From Isosphaeraceae bacterium (GTDB lineage: Bacteria > Planctomycetota > Planctomycetia > Isosphaerales > Isosphaeraceae): a stretch of DNA of 63,673 nt. Below the pieces are notes generated by a model. It did no database searches. It was not told the origin of the DNA and saw only the letters and a program-made list of their open reading frames with translations. The translations under genes were made by a program, and so were the position numbers. The stretch covers positions 1 through 63,673 of the forward strand of contig JARLIH010000379.1 in the NCBI GenBank assembly GCA_031291845.1, read 5' to 3'. This document shows positions 55,693-63,673 of this stretch, piece after piece (within the stretch, counting starts at the first letter, position 1; every line of letters begins with the position of its first letter).

Positions 55693-55887
55693 GGAAGTCT
55701 CCTTCAAAGGTGTTCAGGCCCGCGGCGCCGGTTCCGGCGCACCGCCGGCCTGTCTTGGGTCTGGTCGAAGCGTTTTTCCCGGGGTCGAAACGCCCCCGGG
55801 GGAAACCGAAGCGAGCTCAGGACGAAACACAGGGTGAGCGACGCGGTCGCGTCGTGGCCCTCCCCTAGAATTCTACCCCTTTTCCGC

Positions 55888-56979
55888 TCAAGGCTCCTGG
55901 GTCTGTGCGTCCAGTTGCTTCCATTTCATCCCCTGGAACGCCGCCTTTGCGGCTGATTGGAGCTTCTTGCCGTCCCGATCGGCCGTCGGCGCGGGGGCCG
56001 GCTCGACGCTCACGTCGGTCGAAACCTGCGTGAGAAGCTGGACGAGCGCACGGTAAATGTCGATCTGCCGCGCCGTGGTCGCGGGGGCGAACCGGAGGTT
56101 GTACGAATGCATGAACGCGATCAGGTCCCCCACCGGGACTTCCTTCGTCGAGCCGAGCTGGGCCAGGATCTTCTGCATGCTCGGGTCGTTGAGCATCCGG
56201 GTCAGGCTGCCGAGCGTGATGAAGTATTGCTCCGACTCCATATAGCTCGAGTCGAAGTCGGGGATTTCCTTGACGAACTTCGCGTGGAAGGCCGAGATCG
56301 CGCTCGCGACCCGCTTCTTGGTGGCGGCTGAAACATTGCCCTTGGCCTCCTCCTTGAGCGCGGCGCTGATGGCCAGCCGCAACGCGTTCTTCTCTTCCAC
56401 GAAGCGCGGGCCGTCGAGGCTCGAGGGGAGCGCGCCTTGCGCGGTCATCTGGTCGATGCAGATGGTGATCGCCTCGGTATCCCATTCGAAGGGGATTTCC
56501 CGGATCGCGGTCGCTCCGATCACGGTCTTCGCGCGCGTCGACCGGACCGCGCCCGGGTCGAAGTCGTAGATCTGTGCGAGCAGGGTGTTGAGCGTGGTCC
56601 CGTCCTCGATCGATTGCTCGGTCGCCCGGGCGTTGCGGTCCGCCGCGCGCTGCGCGTCTTCCTTTTGCTGCTCCGCCCGCAGCACCTTCTGCCGCTCGCG
56701 CAGGGCCTTGTTCCACTTGATCATGGTGTCGAGGTTGATCGCCTGCGCCTTGGCGTCCTCGACCTCGTAAACGCCCTGTCCGCGGGCGTACGAGCCCAGG
56801 CCGGCCATATAGCCCGCCGCAGGGTCGGAGGCGTTCCAACCCCCCCAGCCGTAACCCCCGTAGCCGCGGGGGTAGCGCCACTGCGCCTCGGCGGCGGGCG
56901 CGAGCAACAGCCAGCCCAGCATCATTCCGCACGCAACCCGCAGGCCACGCCGGGCGGTAGGACCCTCTCTGTGGTTCAT
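55888..56979 (-). CDS. Exported protein B of a tandem paralogous pair
   Basis: The 363-residue product has a signal peptide (GLRVACGMMLGWLLLAPAAE, cleavage near AEA-QW) then WRYPRGYGGYGWGGWN. It shares the order of blocks with protein A: a repeated start INLDTMIKWNK, then TLNTLLAQIYDFDPGAV, TAQGALPSSLDGPRFVEE, and DLIAFMHSYNLRFAPATTAR. The central Lys/Arg-rich helix (RERQKVLRAEQQKEDAQRAA) is unique to this copy. ATG 56979 has a G-rich Shine-Dalgarno-like sequence upstream. Function unknown; the pair is probably the result of duplication. Confidence 0.8.
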   Translation of the reverse strand: MNHREGPTARRGLRVACGMMLGWLLLAPAAEAQWRYPRGYGGYGWGGWNASDPAAGYMAGLGSYARGQGVYEVEDAKAQAINLDTMIKWNKALRERQKVLRAEQQKEDAQRAADRNARATEQSIEDGTTLNTLLAQIYDFDPGAVRSTRAKTVIGATAIREIPFEWDTEAITICIDQMTAQGALPSSLDGPRFVEEKNALRLAISAALKEEAKGNVSAATKKRVASAISAFHAKFVKEIPDFDSSYMESEQYFITLGSLTRMLNDPSMQKILAQLGSTKEVPVGDLIAFMHSYNLRFAPATTARQIDIYRALVQLLTQVSTDVSVEPAPAPTADRDGKKLQSAAKAAFQGMKWKQLDAQTQEP

Positions 56980-57190
56980 GTCTCGAGAACCCCCCTAGGA
57001 GTGGAACGGATCGTCGTGAGACGACCTCAAGAGGTGGAACAGGGTACGAGGCGAATCTTCGAATGACCTGATTGTAGTTCAAAACCAGCAACCCGTGGAT
57101 GCAGTTTCGAGAATTCGTTGAAGAGGAGCGTAGGACATGAGCAGGCGGAAGCGAGCGGGCAGGACCGAATGCGTGGGAAAGTGGTGCCGC

Positions 57191-58195
57191 TTAGCGAAAC
57201 AACTCGCCCTGGGGCTCTGCCACGAACGCGGCGACCGGTCGCACGAGCGTCGTTGCACTGTCGCCCGGCACCCGTTCGGGGTGGTCGATCTCGCGGGTGC
57301 TCGTCCGGACGAGGACGGCTCCCTCCGCCCAGGGGAGCCGGCCTAAGTTCGCCACGTAGGCGTCGAACTTACCCGACCGGCGCAGGAAGAACTCCACGTC
57401 GGAAACGTAAACGACTCCCACCGTGAGCCGATGCCCGCGCAGCCAGTCAGCCAGGCGGGGCAGGGCCGTGGGACCGGCGAAGTCGCCCGTCAGCGGCAGC
57501 AGCCGGTCGCCGAGCTGCAAGGCTCGCACGCTTTGGTAGAGCTCCTCGCGCGCCAGGAAGTGGGCCGGTTTGCCGTCGCGGTCGGGCGTCTGGATCAGTC
57601 GGCCGAACGTTGGGTACATCGTGAGCGCCAGGAACCGGGCGTTCATGCCCGGCCCGGCGAGCTTGGCCTGGATCGTCGCGAGCTCGGCCCATTCCTCGTC
57701 GCGCACGAGGCCGCAGGGTCGGAGCGCGGCGGCGACCTCGTCCGTCGTCTTCTCGAGGAGGCCCCGGTCCAGCGGCACGTGCGTGAACGCCGCGACCAAC
57801 TCGGCGGCCGTCGGGTTCGGCGGGAGGCGTTCCGGCCGACGGGCCGTGAGGCGGGTCAAGTAGGCCGTCCGGTCAGCCCCGAGCGAGAGGAACGCCTTGT
57901 GGATGAGGTGGAGCAGCAGGTTGCGCCGGCGGTAATCCACGACGAAGGCGAGCTTCGGCCGGGTGTGGGCGATGAGCGTAAAGTTCTGGTCGGGGCCGAC
58001 GCCGAGGTACACACAGTCCTTCGGCGCCCTTCGGTCGATCTCGCCGGCCACGCGCGGGTAGGAGTCTTCGTTGCTGACCAGGTTGTCGGCGTGCGGCCCG
58101 TTGGGGGGCTCGGACAGTGCCGACACGAGCGGGCCGAAGCTCGCGTCGCGCGCGGGAAAGAGGAGGTCGGCGAGGTTTTGCGCTGGCACTGGCAC
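57191..58195 (-). CDS. LIC_10091-like protein
   Basis: The 334-residue protein resembles the LIC_10091 family in the segment VYLGVGPDQNFTLIAHTRPK, then LAFVVDYRRRNLLLHLIHKA. The glycine-rich turn and acidic strand end look like a Rossmann-type nucleotide or S-adenosylmethionine site, so a methyltransferase-like role is possible but unproven. GTG 58195 starts MPVPAQN; a GTG two codons later is an alternative. No signal peptide. It lies 60 bases downstream of the TPR gene in the same direction and is the last gene of the HSP90-like operon. Confidence 0.65.
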   Translation of the reverse strand: MPVPAQNLADLLFPARDASFGPLVSALSEPPNGPHADNLVSNEDSYPRVAGEIDRRAPKDCVYLGVGPDQNFTLIAHTRPKLAFVVDYRRRNLLLHLIHKAFLSLGADRTAYLTRLTARRPERLPPNPTAAELVAAFTHVPLDRGLLEKTTDEVAAALRPCGLVRDEEWAELATIQAKLAGPGMNARFLALTMYPTFGRLIQTPDRDGKPAHFLAREELYQSVRALQLGDRLLPLTGDFAGPTALPRLADWLRGHRLTVGVVYVSDVEFFLRRSGKFDAYVANLGRLPWAEGAVLVRTSTREIDHPERVPGDSATTLVRPVAAFVAEPQGELFR

Positions 58196-58255
58196 GTTTT
58201 TCCCGGGATCTCGATGGACGCGTCGCCGTGACGCGGGTCTGGCCGAGGCGTCGTT

Positions 58256-60790
58256 TCAGGACACCGCCGAACGCAGCCCCTGCCAGACGACGCCTGGGTG
58301 GTCGGCGTAGCCCTCATCCTGGACTTGGACTTCCTCGACGTCGGCCGGCTGCGGGTAACAGCGCGCCTGCCAGGCCAGGGCCGTCCTGGCGGCCTCGTCG
58401 GGATCGGCCGCGAGGATGCCCCAGGGGACTCGGTAGGCCGTCCACTCCGCTTCGCCGGCCAGGCAGCCCGGGGCGCCGCGCCACGCGTCGTCGAGCGGCT
58501 GGACGAGGGTGCAGACGTAGAAGCTCAGCCCCTCGGCCTTGGCGTTTGCCCGGCGGGGGCCCTCGAACAGGCTGTTGGGCGCGAGGCCCGTCTCGAGCAG
58601 GAGGCGCTCCAGTTCGCCCAGCAGCGGGCTGCCTTCGGGCATGGCTTGGGCGGCTTCCCAGAGGCGGCTGAAGAGGTTCACAAGGCCCGAATGCGTGAGG
58701 TAATCGACGTCCGACAGCCGCGTTTCGAGCACCTCGGAGAGGTGCCGGCGAAACTCGTCGCTGCGGCCAAGCGCTGCGGCCGCGCAGGTGCGCAGGACCT
58801 GGACGTGCAGCACGCCCCCTTCGCTCCGCCTCGCTTCTTCGTCGAGGGCCGGCAGCGCCTCCTCCGCGCGGCCGAGCCAGAGCAAGCCGCTCGCGCGGTA
58901 GTAATTGACCCAGGGGCGCTTGGGCACGAGCCCTTCGAAATGATCGAGGTACGTGAGCAGCATGTCGAACTGCCTGAGCGAGTGGGCCAGCACCGCGGCC
59001 TGCCAGGCGATCTCCGGGCTCTCGCTCCCCGCGCGCAGCGCCATGTCGAGCACGGCCAGCGCGTCGTGCGAGCGGTCCGACTGGTTATAGATCTCGGCCA
59101 GCCAGAGCGCGGCGCGAGGACTGCTCCGGTCGAGGCGCAGGCAGCGCGCGAGGCAACGCTCGGCCTCGTTGGCCTGTCCGGCGCCCTGGTAGTAGACCGC
59201 CGCCCGCGCGAAGTTGCCGAAATCGTTCGGGTCCAAGTCGAGCGACTGCCGGAACAGCTCCTCGATCCGCTGCGTGCCGATCGTGTCGGTTTCGGTCGAA
59301 CCCTCGCCGCTGCGCAGGGAGTTGCCCAGGCTGGCGAGCAGGTTCAGCACCGTGGCCTCGCGGGCGAATGGGGCGGCCACCGTCTGGGCCCAGCCCCAGA
59401 CGGCCGGTGCGCGGGGGGGGTCGCACACGTTCGCAGCCAGGTGCAGCATGCAAGCGGCATCGGCCGGGTGGGTCACCGGTTGCGCTCCCAGCGACAGCAG
59501 GTCGTCCTGGATCGCGGCCCGCGCGACCGGGTCCTCTCCCGCGGCCGCCAGTCGGCCCAGCAGCGATTCCAAAGGGGCGCGCAGCGGCGTGGGCTCGTCC
59601 TTGCGCGGTTCATCGGTCTCCACGAGGGGCGCGGCCGGCGCGGCGGGTTGGCCGGTATTCAACGGGGCCGCCGGGGCGATCGGCGAGACCGGCGCGCCGG
59701 GGTCGAGCAACCGGGCCAGCCGGCGCAGCGTCAGCCAGTCGCGCGCAGCGCGGGCCTTGTCTTCCAGCGGCTTCGCCAGCGCCTCCAGGCGGCCGGTTTC
59801 GCCCGCCAGGCGGTACGCGGCGATCAGCCGCAAGCGCGCTTCGAACCACTGATGAAGGCAGTCGCGTTCGGCCAGCCGCCGGTCCCACGGCGTCAGCCGG
59901 CGGATCGCCGCCGCGTGGTCGCCCTGGATGCTGGAGCGCAGAGCTTCGAGCAGTTCCTGGTGCAAGTAGAGAGCTGGGTATTCGTCAGCGCACGAGGCGA
60001 CGTCGCCGGCGTTCTCCCCCGGTCCTTCGGACGCTCCCTGCGGTCCCTTGAGGAGGCGTATCGTTTCCAGGCGGAGCGCGTTCGAGAGCCGCGCGCGGAG
60101 GGGGTTGTGGTACGTCTCGGCGAGCTCGGCCGCCCGTCGGGTCGCGGCCTCGGCGGCGTCGAGCTGCCCCGCGAGCAGCAAGACCCCGGCCTCTTCGTTC
60201 GCGCCGCTCCAGCGGCGGTCGAACCCTTCGCGCACGTTTCCGTGCGCCACGACGTGCCGCGCGTGGTGGAGCGCCATGTCCAGGTCGTCCGCGGCGAGCG
60301 AGACGTCGGTCGCGTACTCGCGGAAGCAGTTGATGCATTCGAGCTTCCCCGTCCGGCGGCAGACCTGGATTCCCTCGGCGATCGTGCCGTGCAGCCCCTC
60401 GGAGTTGTACCCCCGCGCCTGCGCGGTGGACCGGCCGAGGTTGTCGTAGGCGCACGACGAGACCTGCGAGACGATCCGCTCGTACTCGGCCTGGTCGATA
60501 TCCGGCTGGATCTGCCGCGCACGGTCCTCGCTTTCCAACACGGCAATCAGCTCGACGGCCGCCTCGACGCCCTGCTCGGGATCGAGCAGGTCGGAGGCGG
60601 AATTCGTCAAGGTGTGCAACGCCCACACGTAGGGGTACAAGCGGCGGGCGGCCTTCGCCTTGCGCTTGATCTCGTACGCCAGGCGGCAGGCGGTGCGGTA
60701 CTGGCAGCGCTCGATGGCCTGGTACTTCGCCTGGCTCAGCTCGTTCAGGATGGTGTCGGGGTCATCGCGGGTCGACTCGTCGTCGCTCAT
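58256..60790 (-). CDS. Large TPR protein
   Basis: The 844-residue cytoplasmic protein is composed of many helical repeats. TPR-like segments include DFGNFARAAVYYQGAGQANE (near 520) and SDRSHDALAVLDMALRAGSE, plus WVNYYRASGLLWLGRAEEAL. The middle (about 365-420) is a Pro/Ala-rich linker. The C-terminal 120 residues (LSFYVCTLVQPLDDAWRGAP) form a separate domain I cannot name. ATG 60790 (MSDDESTRDD) has GGAGG five or six bases upstream; the frame starts nine residues earlier. Its start is 33 bases after the HSP90-like stop, so co-expression is expected. It may act as a client adaptor of that ATPase, by analogy with eukaryotic TPR co-chaperones (inference). Confidence 0.82.
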   Translation of the reverse strand: MSDDESTRDDPDTILNELSQAKYQAIERCQYRTACRLAYEIKRKAKAARRLYPYVWALHTLTNSASDLLDPEQGVEAAVELIAVLESEDRARQIQPDIDQAEYERIVSQVSSCAYDNLGRSTAQARGYNSEGLHGTIAEGIQVCRRTGKLECINCFREYATDVSLAADDLDMALHHARHVVAHGNVREGFDRRWSGANEEAGVLLLAGQLDAAEAATRRAAELAETYHNPLRARLSNALRLETIRLLKGPQGASEGPGENAGDVASCADEYPALYLHQELLEALRSSIQGDHAAAIRRLTPWDRRLAERDCLHQWFEARLRLIAAYRLAGETGRLEALAKPLEDKARAARDWLTLRRLARLLDPGAPVSPIAPAAPLNTGQPAAPAAPLVETDEPRKDEPTPLRAPLESLLGRLAAAGEDPVARAAIQDDLLSLGAQPVTHPADAACMLHLAANVCDPPRAPAVWGWAQTVAAPFAREATVLNLLASLGNSLRSGEGSTETDTIGTQRIEELFRQSLDLDPNDFGNFARAAVYYQGAGQANEAERCLARCLRLDRSSPRAALWLAEIYNQSDRSHDALAVLDMALRAGSESPEIAWQAAVLAHSLRQFDMLLTYLDHFEGLVPKRPWVNYYRASGLLWLGRAEEALPALDEEARRSEGGVLHVQVLRTCAAAALGRSDEFRRHLSEVLETRLSDVDYLTHSGLVNLFSRLWEAAQAMPEGSPLLGELERLLLETGLAPNSLFEGPRRANAKAEGLSFYVCTLVQPLDDAWRGAPGCLAGEAEWTAYRVPWGILAADPDEAARTALAWQARCYPQPADVEEVQVQDEGYADHPGVVWQGLRSAVS

Positions 60791-60823
60791 CGCGTCCTCC
60801 ACAGCGCGTGCCAGCACGGGGGA

Positions 60824-62698
60824 TCAGGGGTTGCGGCCCCACAGGGCTTCGGCGATCCAGTCCAGGTCTTCGGCCTGCCGCCGTAGCGTCGCGCGTGTCG
60901 GCGAGGCGCCCGCGGCGGTCAGGGCGTTGTTCACCAGCAGGCGGAGCGCGCTGGCCAAGGGCGTGGCGGTCGACTGCGACAGCGCGCGGCCGACTAGCCG
61001 GTGCTCGCGGTTGAGCAAGACCTCGTTCCGGCCGGACGGCCCCGCTTGCACGTGGGCGTCGACCAGCCGCTGGAAGCCCGAGGGGATCGCCCCTTGCTTC
61101 TTCAGGTCGTCGAGCGTCCGGAGCAGCTCCGATCGCTCGTTGAGGAAGGCCATTACCGGCCGTTCCTCGCGGAACGTCGCACACAGGACCGTGGCGTCGC
61201 TGCCGAGGAACTCCTGCCACTCGGGCGGGGCCTCTTCCAGGTCGGTCACGCCCAGGACGGCCAGCGCGAAGCCGGGGGAACCTGGGCTGGCGAGCCGCAG
61301 GTCGACGGCCTCCCCGTGGGCCGACCGGTCGGCCGAGAAGGCAGCGAGCAGCGACTCCTCGAAGCTGCGGAGCGCGTGCACGCAAGGCGCTGGGTGGCCC
61401 GCGAACAGCGTGTTCGCCCACCCTTCCTGGCGGCGGTCGGTGTTGTACCAGACGACTCGCTCGGCCTCCGACTCGAACAGCGGATCGGCCTCGCTCCGGG
61501 CGAGGATCTCGTCGTACGTCAGCGCGCCTTGCGACGTGGGGAGGCGGTACGTCCGCCGCAGCAGGTCGCGCAGCCGGCGCTCGGTCAAGGCCGCGCCGGC
61601 GAGGGTATAGCGGTGCCAGGCCAGCACCGATTCGAGCCGCGTGCGATCCGTGCCGGCGAGGCCCTCCAGGTGCTCGTACAACAGCGTCTCGAGCGCCCCC
61701 CGGGCCCGCTCGAAGGCCTGGTCGCGCACCAGGTCCTCGCGGCTGAGCGTCGGCGTGCAGTCGTTGAGCTCGAGCACCCCGCGCAGGAACGGGGCCCACT
61801 CCGGAAGCAGCCCTTGGATCTTGCGCGAGATGACCATTCGCCGGACCGTGGCCGTGACGACCGCGTCCCCCGCGAAGCCCGGCGTGCGGCGGGGGGTCAC
61901 GTAGAGCGCGCCGGCGAGCGCGGCGGGACGTTCGCGACGGACCGTGATGACGTCCAGCGGCGTCTCGCCGAAGGAGCTCTCGAGCTCCAGCTCAATCGCG
62001 TCGGGGTCGGGAGTCGGGTCGAACCAGGTCGGCTGGATCTGGTTGACCCGGGCCTTGCCCCCATTCAGGTAAATGGGCACGCGCAGGAAGTCAGCGTACT
62101 CCTTGATGATCGCCTCGACGGCCGCGGGCTGATCGGCCAACCGGTGGTGCTCGGGCTTGAGGTGGAGCGTGATGGTGGTGCCGGGCTCGGGCCGGAGGCA
62201 GCCCGAGAGCTCGATCTCGCTCCCCGCCCCGGCCTCCCAGCGCACCCCTTCGTCGCCGTCGGCCCGGCGGCTTTCCACGACCACGCGCTTCGCCAGCATG
62301 AACGCGCTGAAGAGGCCGACGCCGAACTGCCCGATGAGGGCTTCGTCATTGCCGCCGGTCGACTCCGTGGCGGGTGCGGCGACCAGCGTCGATTGCCGCC
62401 CCCGGATCAACCCGGTGATCCCGATCCCGAGCGTGCTCAGGTACGTCTCCGCCTCCTCGGCCGTGAGCCCGATGCCGTCGTCGCGGAACCGGAGCGTATG
62501 GCCGCCGGGATCCTGCTCGACGTCGATCCGCCCTTGGTACGCCAGCACGTTGCGCCGCTTTCGGGCGATGGCGTCGTGCGCGTTCTGGATCAGCTCGCGG
62601 ATAGCCGCCTCCGGCCGGCTGTACAGGGCCGAGCCGAGGATCTCGATGACACCGGCAATATCGACACGGAAAGGGATACGTCGTTTCCAGCTCGTCAT
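60824..62698 (-). CDS. HSP90 (HtpG)-family chaperone-like ATPase
   Basis: The 624-residue protein has the GHKL ATP site: RELIQNAHDAI (Glu35, Asn39, Asp42), RFRDDGIGLTAEE (73-77) and IGQFGVGLFSAFMLAKRVVV. The middle domain contains QGLLPEWAPFLRGVLELNDC, then PTLSREDLVRD, equivalent to the HtpG RxxL-D-x-P-L-N-x-S-RE region. The C-terminal half is divergent from canonical HtpG and has no MEEVD end. ATG 62698 is preferred to the next upstream ATG because GAGG lies six bases before it. It heads an operon with a TPR protein and an LIC_10091-like protein. A TATAAT box on this strand at 62777-62782 is a likely -10. Confidence 0.88.
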   Translation of the reverse strand: MTSWKRRIPFRVDIAGVIEILGSALYSRPEAAIRELIQNAHDAIARKRRNVLAYQGRIDVEQDPGGHTLRFRDDGIGLTAEEAETYLSTLGIGITGLIRGRQSTLVAAPATESTGGNDEALIGQFGVGLFSAFMLAKRVVVESRRADGDEGVRWEAGAGSEIELSGCLRPEPGTTITLHLKPEHHRLADQPAAVEAIIKEYADFLRVPIYLNGGKARVNQIQPTWFDPTPDPDAIELELESSFGETPLDVITVRRERPAALAGALYVTPRRTPGFAGDAVVTATVRRMVISRKIQGLLPEWAPFLRGVLELNDCTPTLSREDLVRDQAFERARGALETLLYEHLEGLAGTDRTRLESVLAWHRYTLAGAALTERRLRDLLRRTYRLPTSQGALTYDEILARSEADPLFESEAERVVWYNTDRRQEGWANTLFAGHPAPCVHALRSFEESLLAAFSADRSAHGEAVDLRLASPGSPGFALAVLGVTDLEEAPPEWQEFLGSDATVLCATFREERPVMAFLNERSELLRTLDDLKKQGAIPSGFQRLVDAHVQAGPSGRNEVLLNREHRLVGRALSQSTATPLASALRLLVNNALTAAGASPTRATLRRQAEDLDWIAEALWGRNP

Positions 62699-62776
62699 CG
62701 AGGGCCTCATCGGCGCACCGCGCCTGGGTCGCCCGGCGCTCCTTCCCTGTGGGGCCACCGCGCTGCCGGGCCCGCG

Positions 62777-62782
62777 ATTATA
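62777..62782 (-). promoter_or_regulatory. -10 box of the HSP90-like operon
   Basis: On the minus strand the sequence reads TATAAT, about 80 bases upstream of ATG 62698. A TTGATG hexamer is 20 bases further upstream (62803-62808), longer than the ideal spacing. Confidence 0.5.
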
Positions 62783-62968
62783 GGGCGGAGGGGGCGCGAA
62801 TTCATCAACCAGGCCGACGATTCGCACCGCCGGCTCGCCGGCTCCCTCAGCCCCGTCAAGGTTTTCTTGACCAATCCCGGACACGCCCCGCCATGTCCGC
62901 TCCATCAAGGCCAGGCACCCCTTCCTATGAATTCCTGATTAATTCGGTCGGAAGAGTCGAGATTACTC

Positions 62969-62997
62969 TTGACCAATGCGGCCAAGACCGGAATATT
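62969..62997 (+). promoter_or_regulatory. Candidate sigma70-type promoter
   Basis: TTGACC (62969-62974) and AATATT (62992-62997) are spaced by 17 bases. It points towards the gene at 63331. The same TTGACCAAT string occurs 102 bases upstream without a matching -10. Confidence 0.4.
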
Positions 62998-63330
62998 AGG
63001 GACAACGGGGCGGCGAGTGGCCTGAAACGCTCAGGCTGCTCAGCCCGTCTCGTCAGGGGGCGATCCATGAAGACCGTTCACGTCGCCGGGTGTTGTTGAC
63101 ACCCACCCACCCCACGCCGCGTCGGGCTGGACTCATCGCGAGCCGCTGGCGCGGTCCCTTCGTGACTTGGCGGACGAGGAACGGTCGACACGGTTCGTTG
63201 ATACGGACCGGCGCCGTCGTCCTCGACGGTCCGTGGCGAATTCGCGCGGGACCGCCGCATCATTGATAGAGAGAACCCAAAAGCGTGTCGGCTGAGCTGC
63301 GAAAGTGAGTTCGTTGCGAGGGAAGCGGAG

Positions 63331-63673
63331 ATGACCACGTTGCTGGAGGCCGGGGGTGTCCTGATCAACCCGGCAGCGCTCCATTACGCCGTTGTCGAGA
63401 CAGACTCGGAAGGGCTGGGTCTGCGGCTGGGGTTCGCGGAGAGCGGGGGCACGCCCGGCGAGCTTCGACTGACCGGGCTCGAAGCGCGAACCGTGCTGCG
63501 CTGGCTGCGCAGGAATGCCGAGGTTCGGGACGTGGCGTGTCCCGCACGCCGCCACGACGGCCCGGCGCACGTCGCTGCGCCAAGGTTGGTTCCGGGCCGG
63601 CCGTGTTCGCTCGGGGACGCGTCTTGGGTCGTTGCGAGCTCCATTCGCCGCGACCTGTCCGGCTGGGCCGCCG
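63331..63673 (+). CDS. Unknown protein, 3' truncated by window edge
   Basis: The frame from ATG 63331 is open to the end of the window (114 codons visible). It begins MTTLLEAGGVLINPAALHYA and continues with LRLTGLEARTVLRWLRRNAE. AGGGA lies about six bases upstream. The start VLINPAALHYAVVETDSEG followed by GLRLGFAESG looks like a beta-strand-rich sensor or a small-domain start, but I do not recognise it. The composition is normal for coding in this genome. Its C-terminus and length are outside the window. Confidence 0.55.
   Translation, partial: MTTLLEAGGVLINPAALHYAVVETDSEGLGLRLGFAESGGTPGELRLTGLEARTVLRWLRRNAEVRDVACPARRHDGPAHVAAPRLVPGRPCSLGDASWVVASSIRRDLSGWAA

Larger units (their letters stand above)
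62699..63330. other. 632-base divergent spacer with two promoter-like signals
   Basis: No gene is recognised. TCTTGACCAAT occurs twice (62866-62876 and 62968-62978). The second gives TTGACC (62969-62974) with AATATT 17 bases on, a plausible plus-strand promoter, leaving a leader of about 330 bases before ATG 63331. A tiny frame (63067, MKTVHVAGCC) is considered spurious. GAGGGA lies just before ATG 63331. Confidence 0.5.

Noticed and set aside
60824..62908. HSP90-like frame extended to 694 codons
   Set aside because: The first 70 residues are Pro/Gly-rich spacer translation that spans the likely -10 box; the family starts at the ATG at 62698.
63067..63099. A ten-residue open frame MKTVHVAGCC
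   Set aside because: No ribosome binding site or conserved feature; it is far too short to assert a leader peptide.

Overview
The window is GC-rich (roughly two thirds G+C) bacterial chromosome, most likely from a planctomycete of the Gemmatales/Isosphaerales type. The reasons are two DUF1559 pseudopilin-like proteins with a C-terminal H-X9-DG motif, oversized pseudopilins in a GspE/GspF cluster, exported Cys/Pro-rich small proteins, a DUF255 thioredoxin protein fused to a DsbD-alpha-like domain, several GT-C membrane glycosyltransferases, and many short intergenic palindromes. This taxonomic call is inferred from protein families; I saw no rRNA or tRNA.

Layout. 1-15807 (+): a type II secretion/type IV pilus-like operon with the 3' end of gspE, gspF, four large pseudopilins and a very large GspK/PilX-like protein whose frame is broken at a run of ten G. 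15954-18016 (+): a DUF1559 protein and a small lipoprotein. 18504-21344 (+): a BamA-type Omp85 protein with five POTRAs and a long Pro/Gly-rich linker. 21740-23553 (+): a small membrane protein translationally coupled to an MFS transporter. 23639-31983: three GT-C (PMT/ArnT-like) glycosyltransferases, a Cys-rich exported protein, a GNAT and an anchored Cys-based phosphatase. 32090-33499: a diadenylate-cyclase-like protein with a degraded catalytic motif. 33525-36255 (-): hypotheticals and a second DUF1559/lipoprotein pair. 36775-39953 (-): KorA-KorB type 2-oxoacid:acceptor oxidoreductase.

40803-48755 (+): miaA, a secreted DUF11-repeat protein, the DUF255/DsbD-alpha protein, a Uma2-type nuclease and a zinc-ribbon membrane protein. 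48769-49759 (-): a NusG/RfaH-like factor and a HEAT-repeat protein. 50152-52138 (+): truB and a DapA-family aldolase, which meets lgt (-) tail to tail. 53239-54483 (+): a lipoprotein. 54598-56979 (-): two paralogous exported proteins. 57191-62698 (-): an HSP90-like ATPase, a TPR protein and an LIC_10091-like protein in one operon. 63331 to the end (+): an incomplete unknown gene.

Functionally the window leans towards the cell envelope: secretion/pseudopilus assembly, outer-membrane insertion (BamA), lipoprotein maturation (Lgt), lipid-linked glycosylation and extracytoplasmic thiol chemistry, with tRNA modification (MiaA, TruB) and central carbon metabolism (KorAB) interspersed. The least understood parts are the giant interrupted pseudopilin-like protein, the HSP90-TPR operon, the DAC-like protein and the tandem exported paralogues. 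Several families of intergenic palindromes recur, some just upstream of genes.
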